DNA from: Streptomyces sp. NBC_00237
GTDB taxonomy: Bacteria > Actinomycetota > Actinomycetes > Streptomycetales > Streptomycetaceae
Direction: 5' to 3'
DNA: 64,000 nucleotides
Assembly: GCF_026342435.1 (NCBI RefSeq)
Contig: NZ_JAPEMT010000002.1
Span: 1,984,001-2,048,000, forward strand
Below, piece by piece: positions 1 through 7,079 of this stretch. Each line of letters opens with the position of its first letter. The first letter of the stretch is position 1. Below the pieces are notes generated by a model. The model was given only the letters and a program-made list of their open reading frames with translations. It searched no databases and was not told the origin of the DNA. A program made the translations under genes and the position numbers.

Positions 1-876
1 GAGGGCGGGCTTCGATGTGGCCTTCTTCGTGGTGGCCGCCTTCTTGCGGGGCTTGAGTTCGGTGACCTCGGCGGAGTGGTCGAGGTTCTCGCCTCGGGAG
101 CTCTTCGCGGCGCGGACGCTGTTCTCCAGGGCGGCCATCAGGTCGATGACCTGGGCGTCGCCGCCGGACTTGTCGGGGTTGGTGGGGGAAAGCGCGCCGC
201 CGTTCTCGGACTTGGTGGCGATGAGTTCCTCGACCGCCTCGCGGTAGTCGTCGTGGAGGGTGGCGAGGTCGACCTCGCCGAGGGTGTCCATCAGGGTGTC
301 GGCCAGGTCGAGTTCGGCGTCGCGGACGGTGACCTTTCCTTCCGGGGCGATGCCCTCCGGCTGGCGGATCTCGTCGGGCCAGAGGAGGCCGTGCATGGCG
401 ATGACGTCGTTCACGACGCGGAGCATGCCGAGACGTTCGCGGCCGCGCAGGGCGAATTTGGCGATGGCGACCTTCCGGCTGCGGGCGAGTGCCTCGCGCA
501 GGAGGGTGTACGGCTTCGCGGCCGGGACTCCGTTGGCGGAGAGGTAGTACGCCTGGTCCATCTGGAGCGGATCGATGGAGGCCAGGGGGACGAAGGCCAC
601 GATCTCGATGGTGCGGGCGGTGGGGAGCGGAAGGGCGGCCAGGTCGTCGTCCGTGATGGGGATGATCGAGCCGTCGGCGTCCTCGTAGCCCTTGCCGATG
701 TCGGAGGACTGGACCTCCTGGTCGTCCAGTTCGCAGACCTTGCGGTAGCGGATGCGCCCGCCGTCGGCCGTGTGGATCTGGCGGAAGGAGATGGAGTGGT
801 TCTCCGTCGCGTTGAAGAGCTTGATGGGGATGCTGACCAGTCCGAAGGAGATGTTGCCGTTCCAGATTGATCTCAT
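1..876 (-). CDS. ku: Ku protein, non-homologous end joining (C-terminus cut by window edge)
   Basis: Bacterial Ku homodimer that binds DNA double-strand ends and recruits the LigD-type polymerase and ligase. Reading from 876 on the minus strand, the N-terminus opens with MRSIWNGNISFGLVSIPIK, the classic start of bacterial Ku, followed by the beta-barrel core to about residue 230. A basic Lys/Arg-rich tail follows (PRKKAATTKKATSK), as in many actinobacterial Ku proteins. No stop occurs before base 1, so 292 codons are visible and the end is missing. A GAAAGGGA ribosome-binding site lies 8 nt before the ATG. The gene is divergent from the polymerase gene at 910, with 33 bp between starts. Confidence 0.97.
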   Translation of the reverse strand, partial: MRSIWNGNISFGLVSIPIKLFNATENHSISFRQIHTADGGRIRYRKVCELDDQEVQSSDIGKGYEDADGSIIPITDDDLAALPLPTARTIEIVAFVPLASIDPLQMDQAYYLSANGVPAAKPYTLLREALARSRKVAIAKFALRGRERLGMLRVVNDVIAMHGLLWPDEIRQPEGIAPEGKVTVRDAELDLADTLMDTLGEVDLATLHDDYREAVEELIATKSENGGALSPTNPDKSGGDAQVIDLMAALENSVRAAKSSRGENLDHSAEVTELKPRKKAATTKKATSKPAL

Positions 877-909
877 GCCCGTGATCCCTTTCGGTGGGAT
901 TCTTATGTT

Positions 910-1797
910 ATGTCGCCCATCACGGAGGTGGAGGGTCGGAGGCTGGCCCTCAGCAATCTGGAGAAGGTGCTGTTTCCGGAGACGGGGACGACGAAAGGGG
1001 AACTGCTGCATTACGTCGCGACGACGGCGGGGGCGTTGTTGGCGCATGTGCATGATCGGCCGATGTCTTTTCTGCGCTTTCCGGACGGGGTGGGGGGCGA
1101 GGTCTTCTTCACGAAGAATCCGCCGCCCGGGAAGCCCGTTTGGGTGAAGACGGTGGAGGTGTCGAGGTCGGAGGGGGCGACTGCGCGGCAGGTGGTGGTG
1201 GGGGATTTGTCGACGCTGATGTGGGCGGCGAATTTGGTGGTGGAGTTCCATGTACCGCAGTGGCGGGTGGGGTCGGAGGGCGTGGCGGATCGGATGGTTT
1301 TCGATCTCGATCCTGGGGAGCCCGCAGGGATGGCGGAGTGTTGTGAGGTGGCGTTGTGGTTGAGGGCGAGGCTGGAGAGTGACGGGTTCGGGGTGTGGGT
1401 GAAGACGTCGGGGTCGAAGGGGCTGCACGTGCTGGTTCCGGTGGAGCCGACGGCTTCGGAGCGGGTGACCGCGTACGCGAAGGAGGTCGCGAAGGAGGCG
1501 GAGGCGGTGCTTCCGGGGGTCGTGGTGGCGCGAATGGCGCGGGCGGCTCGGGTGGGGCGGGTTTTTGTGGACTTCAGTCAGAACTCGGCTTCGAAGACGA
1601 CGGCGGCTGCTTATTCGGTGCGGGCGAGGAGGGGGGCGACGGTGTCCACTCCCGTGACGTGGGAGGAGGTGGAGGATCCGTCTCGTGAACTGGCGTTCGG
1701 CCTGGACGATGTCGTGGGGCGGCTGGAGCTGTACGGGGATCTACTCGGGCCTTTGCTCAACCCGAATCGGGCGAGAGGGGTGCCGGGGGTGGGGTGA
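910..1797 (+). CDS. LigD-type polymerase/primase domain protein (NHEJ polymerase)
   Basis: Stand-alone polymerase domain of LigD (archaeo-eukaryotic primase fold), which fills gaps at ends held by Ku. Length is 295 aa, the size of the isolated domain. Visible motifs are an N-terminal LSNLEKVLFPE, the metal-binding DLDP near residue 133 (MVFDLDPGE), KTSGSKGLHV near 165-175 and DFSQNSASKTT, all typical of LigD-Pol. There is no ligase or phosphoesterase domain, so ligation must come from a separate gene. Divergent transcription with ku supports a two-gene NHEJ unit. ATG at 910 is chosen because translation from it begins directly with the conserved region. Confidence 0.95.
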   Translation: MSPITEVEGRRLALSNLEKVLFPETGTTKGELLHYVATTAGALLAHVHDRPMSFLRFPDGVGGEVFFTKNPPPGKPVWVKTVEVSRSEGATARQVVVGDLSTLMWAANLVVEFHVPQWRVGSEGVADRMVFDLDPGEPAGMAECCEVALWLRARLESDGFGVWVKTSGSKGLHVLVPVEPTASERVTAYAKEVAKEAEAVLPGVVVARMARAARVGRVFVDFSQNSASKTTAAAYSVRARRGATVSTPVTWEEVEDPSRELAFGLDDVVGRLELYGDLLGPLLNPNRARGVPGVG

Positions 1798-2043
1798 GGG
1801 GCCCTTGCCCTGCACGGGCGGCGGCGGGGGGCTACCGAGGGGGCAGTGAGCAGCCCGGCGGGCGAGGTGCGGGTGGGCTGGGGGGCAGGCCGCTGCGCGG
1901 GGCGTTTCTCCCCTCCCCGCCCCTTCCCTCAAGCGCTGGCCGCGCGGCTCGTCCCGTTGCGTGCGGGTGCGTCGTGGCGGGGCGCGCCCGCGCGGCGGAG
2001 TCGCAGATCGATACAGCCTCGCGTCCCTAAACTCTGGGCCCCG
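1798..2043. other. Convergent intergenic region with interspersed repeat copy
   Basis: Spacer between two genes that converge (polymerase ending at 1797, NERD protein ending at 2044). It holds G-runs, then at about 1917-1986 a diverged partial copy of the repeat also found near 34417, 61417 and 61745. No credible coding sequence is present. Confidence 0.6.
1917..1986 (+). repeat. Interspersed ~95-bp repeat, copy D (partial, diverged)
   Basis: Shares the ordered blocks CCGCCCCTT, AAGCGCTGGCCGCGCGGC, GTCCCG and GTGCGGGTGCGT with the near-complete copies at 61745-61840 (same strand) and 34417-34514 (opposite strand). The right half (GCGCAGTTCCCCGCGCCCC) is eroded. It lies in a 3'-3' convergent spacer like two of the other copies. 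Confidence 0.6.
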
Positions 2044-2829
2044 CTAGGGGTGGAGCCAGGTGTGGCGGTTGCGGGCGGTGGTGTAGAGGGACTCGATGTC
2101 GGCGGGTTTGAGGATGCCGCCCAGGTGGGCGAGGGTCGTGGCCGCTGAGCCGTCGCGGAGGAGGTGGATGTCGTCCACGGGGGGTGCGGCGGCGTCGACG
2201 CGGGTGGCGCCGACGACGGCCAGGCAGGGGCGGACCGCCGCGGCCAGGGCCAGGGCCGCCCGTTCCGCGTCGTGCGCGGCTCGGCGCAGGTGGGGGGCGG
2301 TGGCGGGCGCGTCCAGGCGGAAGCGGCGGTTGCGGGACGGGACCGTGTGGACGGTCAGGATCCCGGCGGGGCCGATGAGGAGGTGGTCGAGGTGGGTTCC
2401 GCCCGGTAGCGGGACGCAGTGGAGGATGCGCCAGCCGATGCCTTCCAGGCCGTCCAGTTCGTCGCCGATCAACTGGAGCGCGGCGAGCGACTCGCGTCGC
2501 GGGTCGGGGCGGAAGCGGCGGAGGGCGGAAGCTTCCGCCTGGGTCCCGTAGAGCGTCTCGCCCGGCCGGTTGGGGGCCAGGTCGTCGTCCGGGTGGAGGG
2601 CGAGCCGTGCGAGGTCGGCGGAGGTGGGGACCGGGGGCGGGCCGACCGTGAGCGGTCCCGTGACGTACGGGGCGAGGGCGGTCAGCACCTCCTCGCGACG
2701 GCCCTCGGCGAGCAGGCTCACCCGGCCGGTGTCCCGGTCGTACCAGGCGAGGGTGCGACCGGTGGCGAGCGTGACGTAGAGGCGGGCGCCGTCGTGGCCG
2801 TAGGCCGGTGTGACTCGCAGTGGCTTCAT
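2044..2829 (-). CDS. NERD-domain protein
   Basis: 261 aa. The central part (about residues 115-165) reads LEGIGWRIL..VPLPGGTHLDHLLIGPAGILTVHT, matching the NERD (nuclease-related) domain pattern in which an acidic residue precedes a Dhlligp.GI segment. The domain is related to restriction-endonuclease-like folds, but cellular roles are mostly unknown. The N-terminal about 100 residues are not recognised. No signal peptide is visible, so it is probably cytoplasmic. ATG at 2829 follows a GGGGTGA ribosome-binding site by about 7 nt. It converges on the polymerase gene and is divergent from the zinc-ribbon gene at 3183. Confidence 0.75.
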   Translation of the reverse strand: MKPLRVTPAYGHDGARLYVTLATGRTLAWYDRDTGRVSLLAEGRREEVLTALAPYVTGPLTVGPPPVPTSADLARLALHPDDDLAPNRPGETLYGTQAEASALRRFRPDPRRESLAALQLIGDELDGLEGIGWRILHCVPLPGGTHLDHLLIGPAGILTVHTVPSRNRRFRLDAPATAPHLRRAAHDAERAALALAAAVRPCLAVVGATRVDAAAPPVDDIHLLRDGSAATTLAHLGGILKPADIESLYTTARNRHTWLHP

Positions 2830-3182
2830 CGTGCATCACCCCCTGCCATGGGAACAGCAGGTGGGCCTCCGGGGCAACAACTATGCGCGTGAGGAACGGA
2901 GTTGGCCGACTCTCCGCACCACCCCCGCGCCGCCCCGGGTGTCACTCCCCGCGTCGCCCTGGGTATCGCTCTGCGCGTCACCCCCCGCGCCACTCCCCCG
3001 TGCCGTCCGGCATCCGATCTCCCCCTCGCCGCCCCCCGCCACCCCCGGCCGCTTCCGCCGGGAGGGGCGGGAACCGCCGGGCCGTCCCGGGCGTTGGAAG
3101 GGGTACGAGAGCGAGGCCGGGGACGGCCTGGCAGGGCGGCGGCCGGTTCGCGGGTTCCGGGCGCGGTGAATCGGGGGCGACG
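2830..3182. other. Divergent intergenic region with degenerate 12-bp tandem repeat
   Basis: 353 bp between the NERD gene and the zinc-ribbon gene. At 2942-3001 there are five degenerate 12-bp units (TCACTCCCCGCG type). The rest is very GC-rich. Promoters for both flanking genes should lie here, but I cannot point to -10/-35 boxes with confidence. Apparent long ORFs through it are compositional. Confidence 0.5.
2942..3001. repeat. Degenerate 12-bp tandem repeat (5 units)
   Basis: Units at 2942, 2954, 2966, 2978 and 2990: TCACTCCCCGCG, TCGCCCTGGGTA, TCGCTCTGCGCG, TCACCCCCCGCG, CCACTCCCCCGT. The phase is constant although the sequence has drifted. Confidence 0.5.
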
Positions 3183-3488
3183 ATGATCATCTTTGGTACC
3201 AAGGGGTACGTGTACCAGCTGGCGATGCTGATGCTGCTGTGCGGGCACTGCGGCAACCCGGCGGCGCACGCACTGCGCAAACGGGTCACGAAGTTCACCC
3301 TGTTCTTCGTGCCGCTGTTCCCGGTGTCCTCGAAGTACGTCACGCAGTGCACCTTCTGCGGGGCCGAGCGGCGAGTGGAGAGCGACGAGGCGGAGCGGCT
3401 CCAGGCCCAGGGCGGCATGGGCGGCGGCCAGGGGCAGGGATATCAGCAGGGTGCGGGTGGGATACCGCAGCAGAATCCGTACCAGTAG
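3183..3488 (+). CDS. Small zinc-ribbon protein
   Basis: 101 aa. Two cysteine pairs, CGHC near residue 20 and CTFC near residue 57, separated by a hydrophobic FTLFFVPLFPV stretch, match the small zinc-ribbon family common in Streptomyces, in which the ribbon is interrupted by a hydrophobic strand. The C-terminal 30 residues are a low-complexity Gly/Gln tail. ATG at 3183 starts the conserved MIIFGTKGYVYQ. Function is unknown; metal binding is inferred from the cysteines. It is followed at 97 bp by the sortase gene, which has its own leader. Confidence 0.8.
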   Translation: MIIFGTKGYVYQLAMLMLLCGHCGNPAAHALRKRVTKFTLFFVPLFPVSSKYVTQCTFCGAERRVESDEAERLQAQGGMGGGQGQGYQQGAGGIPQQNPYQ

Positions 3489-3543
3489 CGGGAAAGGGGC
3501 TCTGAGCTGGGGTGATGCCCCTCGTCGGGTGACTGTTACGGCA

Positions 3544-3584
3544 ATGATGAATCTCCGCAATAGCGGACATTTAGGATTCATCAT
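3544..3584 (+). promoter_or_regulatory. Nested inverted repeat over the sortase ribosome-binding site
   Basis: Perfect 10-bp arms ATGATGAATC (3544-3553) and GATTCATCAT (3575-3584) enclose a second 5-bp hairpin TCCGC-AATA-GCGGA (3554-3567). The right arm ends exactly one base before the ATG at 3585, and the only Shine-Dalgarno-like sequence (AGGA, 3573-3576) overlaps it. In RNA the fold would hide the ribosome-binding site. As DNA it could also be an operator. Confidence 0.6.
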
Positions 3585-4241
3585 ATGAGTACGACGACCA
3601 AGCCCAGCAAGCAGCAGCCCCGCACGGCCGGGCTCGTGGCCGCGTCCGCTCTCGCCGTGGCCCTCGGCGGTGGCCTCGTCGGCTGCGGCGGAAGCGGTGC
3701 GTCCGCCGCCCTGGCGCCGGACGTGAACGTCAAGAACGTCGCCGCGCAGCCCGCAGGCCAGCCCCCCGCGGAGAAGGGCCCGAAGCCGCTCAAGGCGTCC
3801 AGGCCGACCGGCCTGACCATCCCCTCGGCGGGCGTGGGGACCAACACCATGCTCGATCTCGGACTGGACAAGAACCAGGAGCTGGAGGTCCCGTCGGTCG
3901 ACGACGCCGAGAAGCCGGGCTGGTACACCGGCGCGGTCACCCCCGGCGAGAAGGGCCCCTCGATCCTGGTGGCCCACTACGACACCGCTAAGGGACCGGC
4001 CCTGCTGCGCAATGTCGCCAAGATGAAGATCAATGACTCCATCGAGGTCAAGCGGGCGGATGGCAGCACCGCCACGTTCAAGATCCGCGAGATTCAGCAA
4101 GTGGACAAAAAGGACTTCCCTACGAATAAGGTCTACGGGAAGACCGATCGTCCGGAACTGCGTCTCATTACCTGCGGGGGCCCTATCAAGGACGGTCACC
4201 GCTCTGACAACATCATCTTCTTCGCCGACCTCGTGAAGTAG
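3585..4241 (+). CDS. Sortase (class E/F-like), probable lipoprotein
   Basis: 218 aa. Sortase-family transpeptidase with catalytic His131 (VAHYDT), Cys197 (LITCGGP) and Arg206 (GHRSDNIIFF), in the order and spacing of class E/F sortases. The N-terminus has a hydrophobic segment ending in a lipobox, LVGC (Cys34), so the enzyme is predicted to be lipid-anchored outside the membrane rather than held by a transmembrane helix. No LPXTG-type substrate gene is adjacent. The last 60 codons contain many A/T-ending codons (gat, att, aaa, aat, cgt), unlike neighbouring genes. A repetitive lipoprotein starts 22 bp downstream. Confidence 0.9.
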   Translation: MSTTTKPSKQQPRTAGLVAASALAVALGGGLVGCGGSGASAALAPDVNVKNVAAQPAGQPPAEKGPKPLKASRPTGLTIPSAGVGTNTMLDLGLDKNQELEVPSVDDAEKPGWYTGAVTPGEKGPSILVAHYDTAKGPALLRNVAKMKINDSIEVKRADGSTATFKIREIQQVDKKDFPTNKVYGKTDRPELRLITCGGPIKDGHRSDNIIFFADLVK

Positions 4242-4263
4242 GGGCCGACAGGGAGGGGAGCCC

Positions 4264-5226
4264 TTGTTCCTCCGCCGCCGCCCCGACGGCCGCCGGAGCC
4301 CGGTCGGCCGACCGGTGCCCTCCGGCCGTGCCCGCACGCCGTCGTCCCTCGTGTCGGCCGCCGTCCTGGTGGTCGCGGTCTGCGGCGGCATCACGGGGTG
4401 CGCCCAGGCGGGCGAGCTGAAGAGCACGGGGCCCGCCCCGACGGCGGTCGGTCCCGTACGGCTGTGGCCCACGCTGCCGCCCGCCACAGCTCCGGCCGAG
4501 GACTTCGGGGCGGTCGAGACGGAGACGGCGAAGGGCATCAGGGTCCCGGACGGCAACGTGCGCAAGGTGGACCCGATCGCGGTCGTACGGGCCGAGGTGG
4601 CCGCGCATCCGGACACGTACAGCGGACCGGACGGCCTGTACGCGGAGACGGTCGCCAAGCTGCGCCGGTGCGCGGAGCGGCCGAAGCAGTGTCCGGTGCT
4701 CCAGCCGTACTACCGCGACCTCACCGGGGACGGGCGGGAAGAGCTGATCGTCGGCATCAAGATGCCGGGGGGCCAGCTGGCAATCCGCGCCTACCTCGCC
4801 GAGAAGGGCGGGCTGACCCGGATCATGGGCACCTCGGACGCGGTGACCAGCGTCGCGTTCGCGGGCCGCGACCTGGTGCTGCGGGCGCCCGCGGGAATCG
4901 CCGGGTACGAGTACCGCACGGCCTGGACCTGGGACGCGCGCCAGCACGCGATGCTCGCCACGCAGGACCAGATCGTCCGCATCTTCGGGGGCCCGAGACC
5001 GCACCGCACGGGTCCGGGAACGGGTACCGGCACAGGTCCGGGGACAGGGCCCGGCAACGGGCCGAACAGCGGGAAAGGCAGCGGATCGGGATCGGGCAAC
5101 GGTTCTGGTGACGGTTCTGGTTCCGGCAACGGTTCCGGCTCCGGCTCCGGCTCCGGCAAGCACACGGACTCCCGTACGAGCGGGAACGGGACCACGCCCC
5201 CCTCCCCCGCCGGACCCCCCGCATGA
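4264..5226 (+). CDS. Putative lipoprotein with Gly/Ser-rich tail (possibly CseA-like)
   Basis: 320 aa from a TTG start preceded by GGGAGGGGAG. Signal segment about residues 28-45, ending GGITGC, a lipobox-type cleavage site. The globular part (about 95-250) contains YYRDLTGDGREELIVGIKM, an FG-GAP/VCBS-like calcium-loop pattern. The last 80 residues are almost only Gly, Ser, Thr, Asn and Pro (GTGTGPGTG, GSGSG repeats), suggesting a flexible wall-spanning tail. The stop overlaps the next gene's ATG (ATGA at 5223), so it is translationally coupled to a sensor kinase. CseA, the lipoprotein modulating the SigE-CseBC system, is a possible relative. That assignment is inference only. Confidence 0.65.
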   Translation: MFLRRRPDGRRSPVGRPVPSGRARTPSSLVSAAVLVVAVCGGITGCAQAGELKSTGPAPTAVGPVRLWPTLPPATAPAEDFGAVETETAKGIRVPDGNVRKVDPIAVVRAEVAAHPDTYSGPDGLYAETVAKLRRCAERPKQCPVLQPYYRDLTGDGREELIVGIKMPGGQLAIRAYLAEKGGLTRIMGTSDAVTSVAFAGRDLVLRAPAGIAGYEYRTAWTWDARQHAMLATQDQIVRIFGGPRPHRTGPGTGTGTGPGTGPGNGPNSGKGSGSGSGNGSGDGSGSGNGSGSGSGSGKHTDSRTSGNGTTPPSPAGPPA

Positions 5227-6515
5227 GCCGCGCCCGGCTGCGGTTTCCCGCCTGGACCGCCTCGCTCACCTGGAAGGCCCTCGCCTTCCTCACCGTGATG
5301 TGCTGCCTCCTCGCCGCCTTCCTCGGCGCCCTCGTGCACGTGTCCGTCACCCATCAGACCGTCGAGCAGGCCCGCGAGAAGGCCCTCGACCGGCTGGACC
5401 GGGCCGCCGAGGCGTACGAGGCGGGCGAGCCGCTCCCGCCGGGCGCGGGCGTCGACCTGCCGGGGCTGCCGGACTCCCTGCGGCGGCTCAACCGCAAAGG
5501 CGAACAGGGCACCGTCGTCTCGAACGACCTCGCCGGGCGGCCCCGGATGTGGGCGGCGCGCGCCGCCGACCGGCGGTCCCTGGCCGTCGCACTCGACTAC
5601 CAGTCGGGCGTCGACACCATCACCGGCCTCGACCGGGCCATCGTCGGCTCGTCGGGGCTGGCCATCGGCGCGACGCTGCTGGTCGGGGCGTTCGCCGTCA
5701 CCCGGGTCACCCGCAGGCTGCACCAGACCGCCCGGGTGGCCCGCCGGATCGGCGCGGGCGACCTCGACGCCCGCGTGCACGATCCCCGCAACCAGGACCC
5801 GGACCGCCACAAGGACGAGGTCGCCATCGTCTCCGGCGCCCTCGACACCATGGCCGGGACGCTCCAGGGCAAGCTGCTGAGCGAGCAGCGCTTCACCGCC
5901 GACGTCGCCCACGAGCTGCGCACCCCGCTGACCGGGCTGACCGCCGCCGCCGGGCTGCTGCCGCCCGGCCGCCCCTCGGAGATGGTGCAGGAGCGCGTGG
6001 ACGCGATGCGGCGGCTGACCGAGGACCTGCTGGAGATCTCCCGACTGGACTCCGGCAGCGAGCAGGTGGAGCTGGACCTGCACCGGCTGGGTCCGCTGGC
6101 CGAGCGGGCGGTGCGGGCGATCCCCGCCCCGACCGAGGTCAGAGTCGTACGGGACGTGGGCGTCGAGACGGACCGGCGACGCCTGGAACGGGTCCTCGGC
6201 AATCTCGTCGCCAACGCGCACAAGCACGGCCGGGCCCCGGTGGAGCTGACCGTCGACGGCCGGGTGATCACCGTACGTGACCACGGGGACGGCTATCCGG
6301 CGTACCTGGTGGAGCACGGACCGCAGCGATTCCGCACGGAGGCGGGCGGGGCCAAGGGCGGGCACGGGCTCGGGCTGACCATCGCGGCGGGTCAGGCGGA
6401 GGTGATCGGGGCGCGGTTGACGTTCACGAACACACCGGACGGAGGGGCGGTCGCGCGGCTCGTACTCCCCCGGTGCGAGGAGATCCCCAAAACGCCCCAT
6501 GACAACACAAAGTGA
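5223..6515 (+). CDS. Sensor histidine kinase without adjacent response regulator
   Basis: 430 aa HAMP-type kinase. TM1 about residues 18-40, an extracytoplasmic loop of about 100 residues, TM2 about 140-162, then HAMP. The phospho-acceptor is His230 in VAHELRTPLTG. ATPase boxes are N (NLVANAHKHG), G1 (DHGDGYP) and G2 (GGHGLGLTIA). ATG overlaps the upstream lipoprotein stop. No receiver-domain gene is present on either side, so its partner must be encoded elsewhere. With the coupled lipoprotein it probably senses an envelope signal. The C-terminal domain ends normally, followed by a hairpin. Confidence 0.93.
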   Translation: MSRARLRFPAWTASLTWKALAFLTVMCCLLAAFLGALVHVSVTHQTVEQAREKALDRLDRAAEAYEAGEPLPPGAGVDLPGLPDSLRRLNRKGEQGTVVSNDLAGRPRMWAARAADRRSLAVALDYQSGVDTITGLDRAIVGSSGLAIGATLLVGAFAVTRVTRRLHQTARVARRIGAGDLDARVHDPRNQDPDRHKDEVAIVSGALDTMAGTLQGKLLSEQRFTADVAHELRTPLTGLTAAAGLLPPGRPSEMVQERVDAMRRLTEDLLEISRLDSGSEQVELDLHRLGPLAERAVRAIPAPTEVRVVRDVGVETDRRRLERVLGNLVANAHKHGRAPVELTVDGRVITVRDHGDGYPAYLVEHGPQRFRTEAGGAKGGHGLGLTIAAGQAEVIGARLTFTNTPDGGAVARLVLPRCEEIPKTPHDNTK

Positions 6516-6543
6516 CACTTTGCGATCAATAAGTGTCGATTTT
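6514..6543 (+). terminator. Hairpin with T-run after the orphan kinase
   Basis: GACACTT (6514-6520), 10-nt loop, AAGTGTC (6531-6537), then TTTT at 6540. The left arm starts inside the kinase stop codon. Weak stem for this GC content. It could instead be an operator for the SH3-like gene at 6613. Confidence 0.45.
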
Positions 6544-6612
6544 AGGGTGAAGCAAGCGAGTTGAGGGCTGCGTCCCGCGACGGGGCCCGGCCACTCCTCC
6601 CTAGGAGGCAAC

Positions 6613-6984
6613 ATGCTCACCCCCAAGAAGTTCGCCCTGTGCGTCGCCGCCGGCGCACTGACCGCCACCCTCGCCGCCACTCCGGCCCTCGCCGAGCAGG
6701 CCGTACCCGACACGGCGCCCGCAGCACCCGCCGCCGCCCACCCCCGGCACACCGAAGGCCGCGTCACCGCCAGAACCGGACTGAAGCTCCGCGACAAGCC
6801 CACTCGCAGCAGCCGCATCATCCGCACTGAGCCGTACGGCGCGACCGTCCACATCTTCTGCAAGACCACCGGCGACCACGTCGAGGGCAACGACCACTGG
6901 TACCTGCTCACCGACGGGACCTGGGCCTGGGGCTCCGCCCAGTACATCGTGCCGAAGGGCGGGCACTCCCCGCGCTGGTGCTGA
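6613..6984 (+). CDS. Secreted SH3-like domain protein
   Basis: 123 aa. Sec signal peptide about residues 1-28 (LCVAAGALTATLAATPALA, cleavage after ALA), a short Pro/Ala linker, then a bacterial SH3 fold (GRVTARTGLKLRDKPTRSS, then W-rich WYLLTDGTWAW). Two cysteines, in VHIFCKT and at the very C-terminus (RWC), could form a disulfide. Such domains usually bind peptidoglycan or other wall components. A strong ribosome-binding site, AGGAGG, precedes the ATG. Followed by a perfect hairpin terminator. Confidence 0.8.
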   Translation: MLTPKKFALCVAAGALTATLAATPALAEQAVPDTAPAAPAAAHPRHTEGRVTARTGLKLRDKPTRSSRIIRTEPYGATVHIFCKTTGDHVEGNDHWYLLTDGTWAWGSAQYIVPKGGHSPRWC

Positions 6985-6999
6985 CCCGTACCGCCGCCG

Positions 7000-7035
7000 T
7001 CGAGGGGGCGAGGGTGACGCCCCCGCCCCCTCGAT
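7000..7035 (+). terminator. Hairpin terminator after SH3-like gene
   Basis: Perfect 11-bp stem TCGAGGGGGCG (7000-7010) / CGCCCCCTCGA (7025-7035), 14-nt loop, no T-tract, typical of Streptomyces hairpin terminators. Confidence 0.65.
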
Positions 7036-7079
7036 GACATATACGGACATTAAGCACAATCACTTGTTACGTTTCCGGA

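Noticed and set aside
76..870. Long plus-strand ORF opposite ku
   Set aside because: It is the antisense shadow of the Ku gene, whose protein sequence is unmistakable on the minus strand.
4264..6515. Assignment of this locus as the sigE-cseA-cseB-cseC operon
   Set aside because: No sigma factor or response regulator is present. Only the lipoprotein-kinase order is similar, so the symbols were not used.
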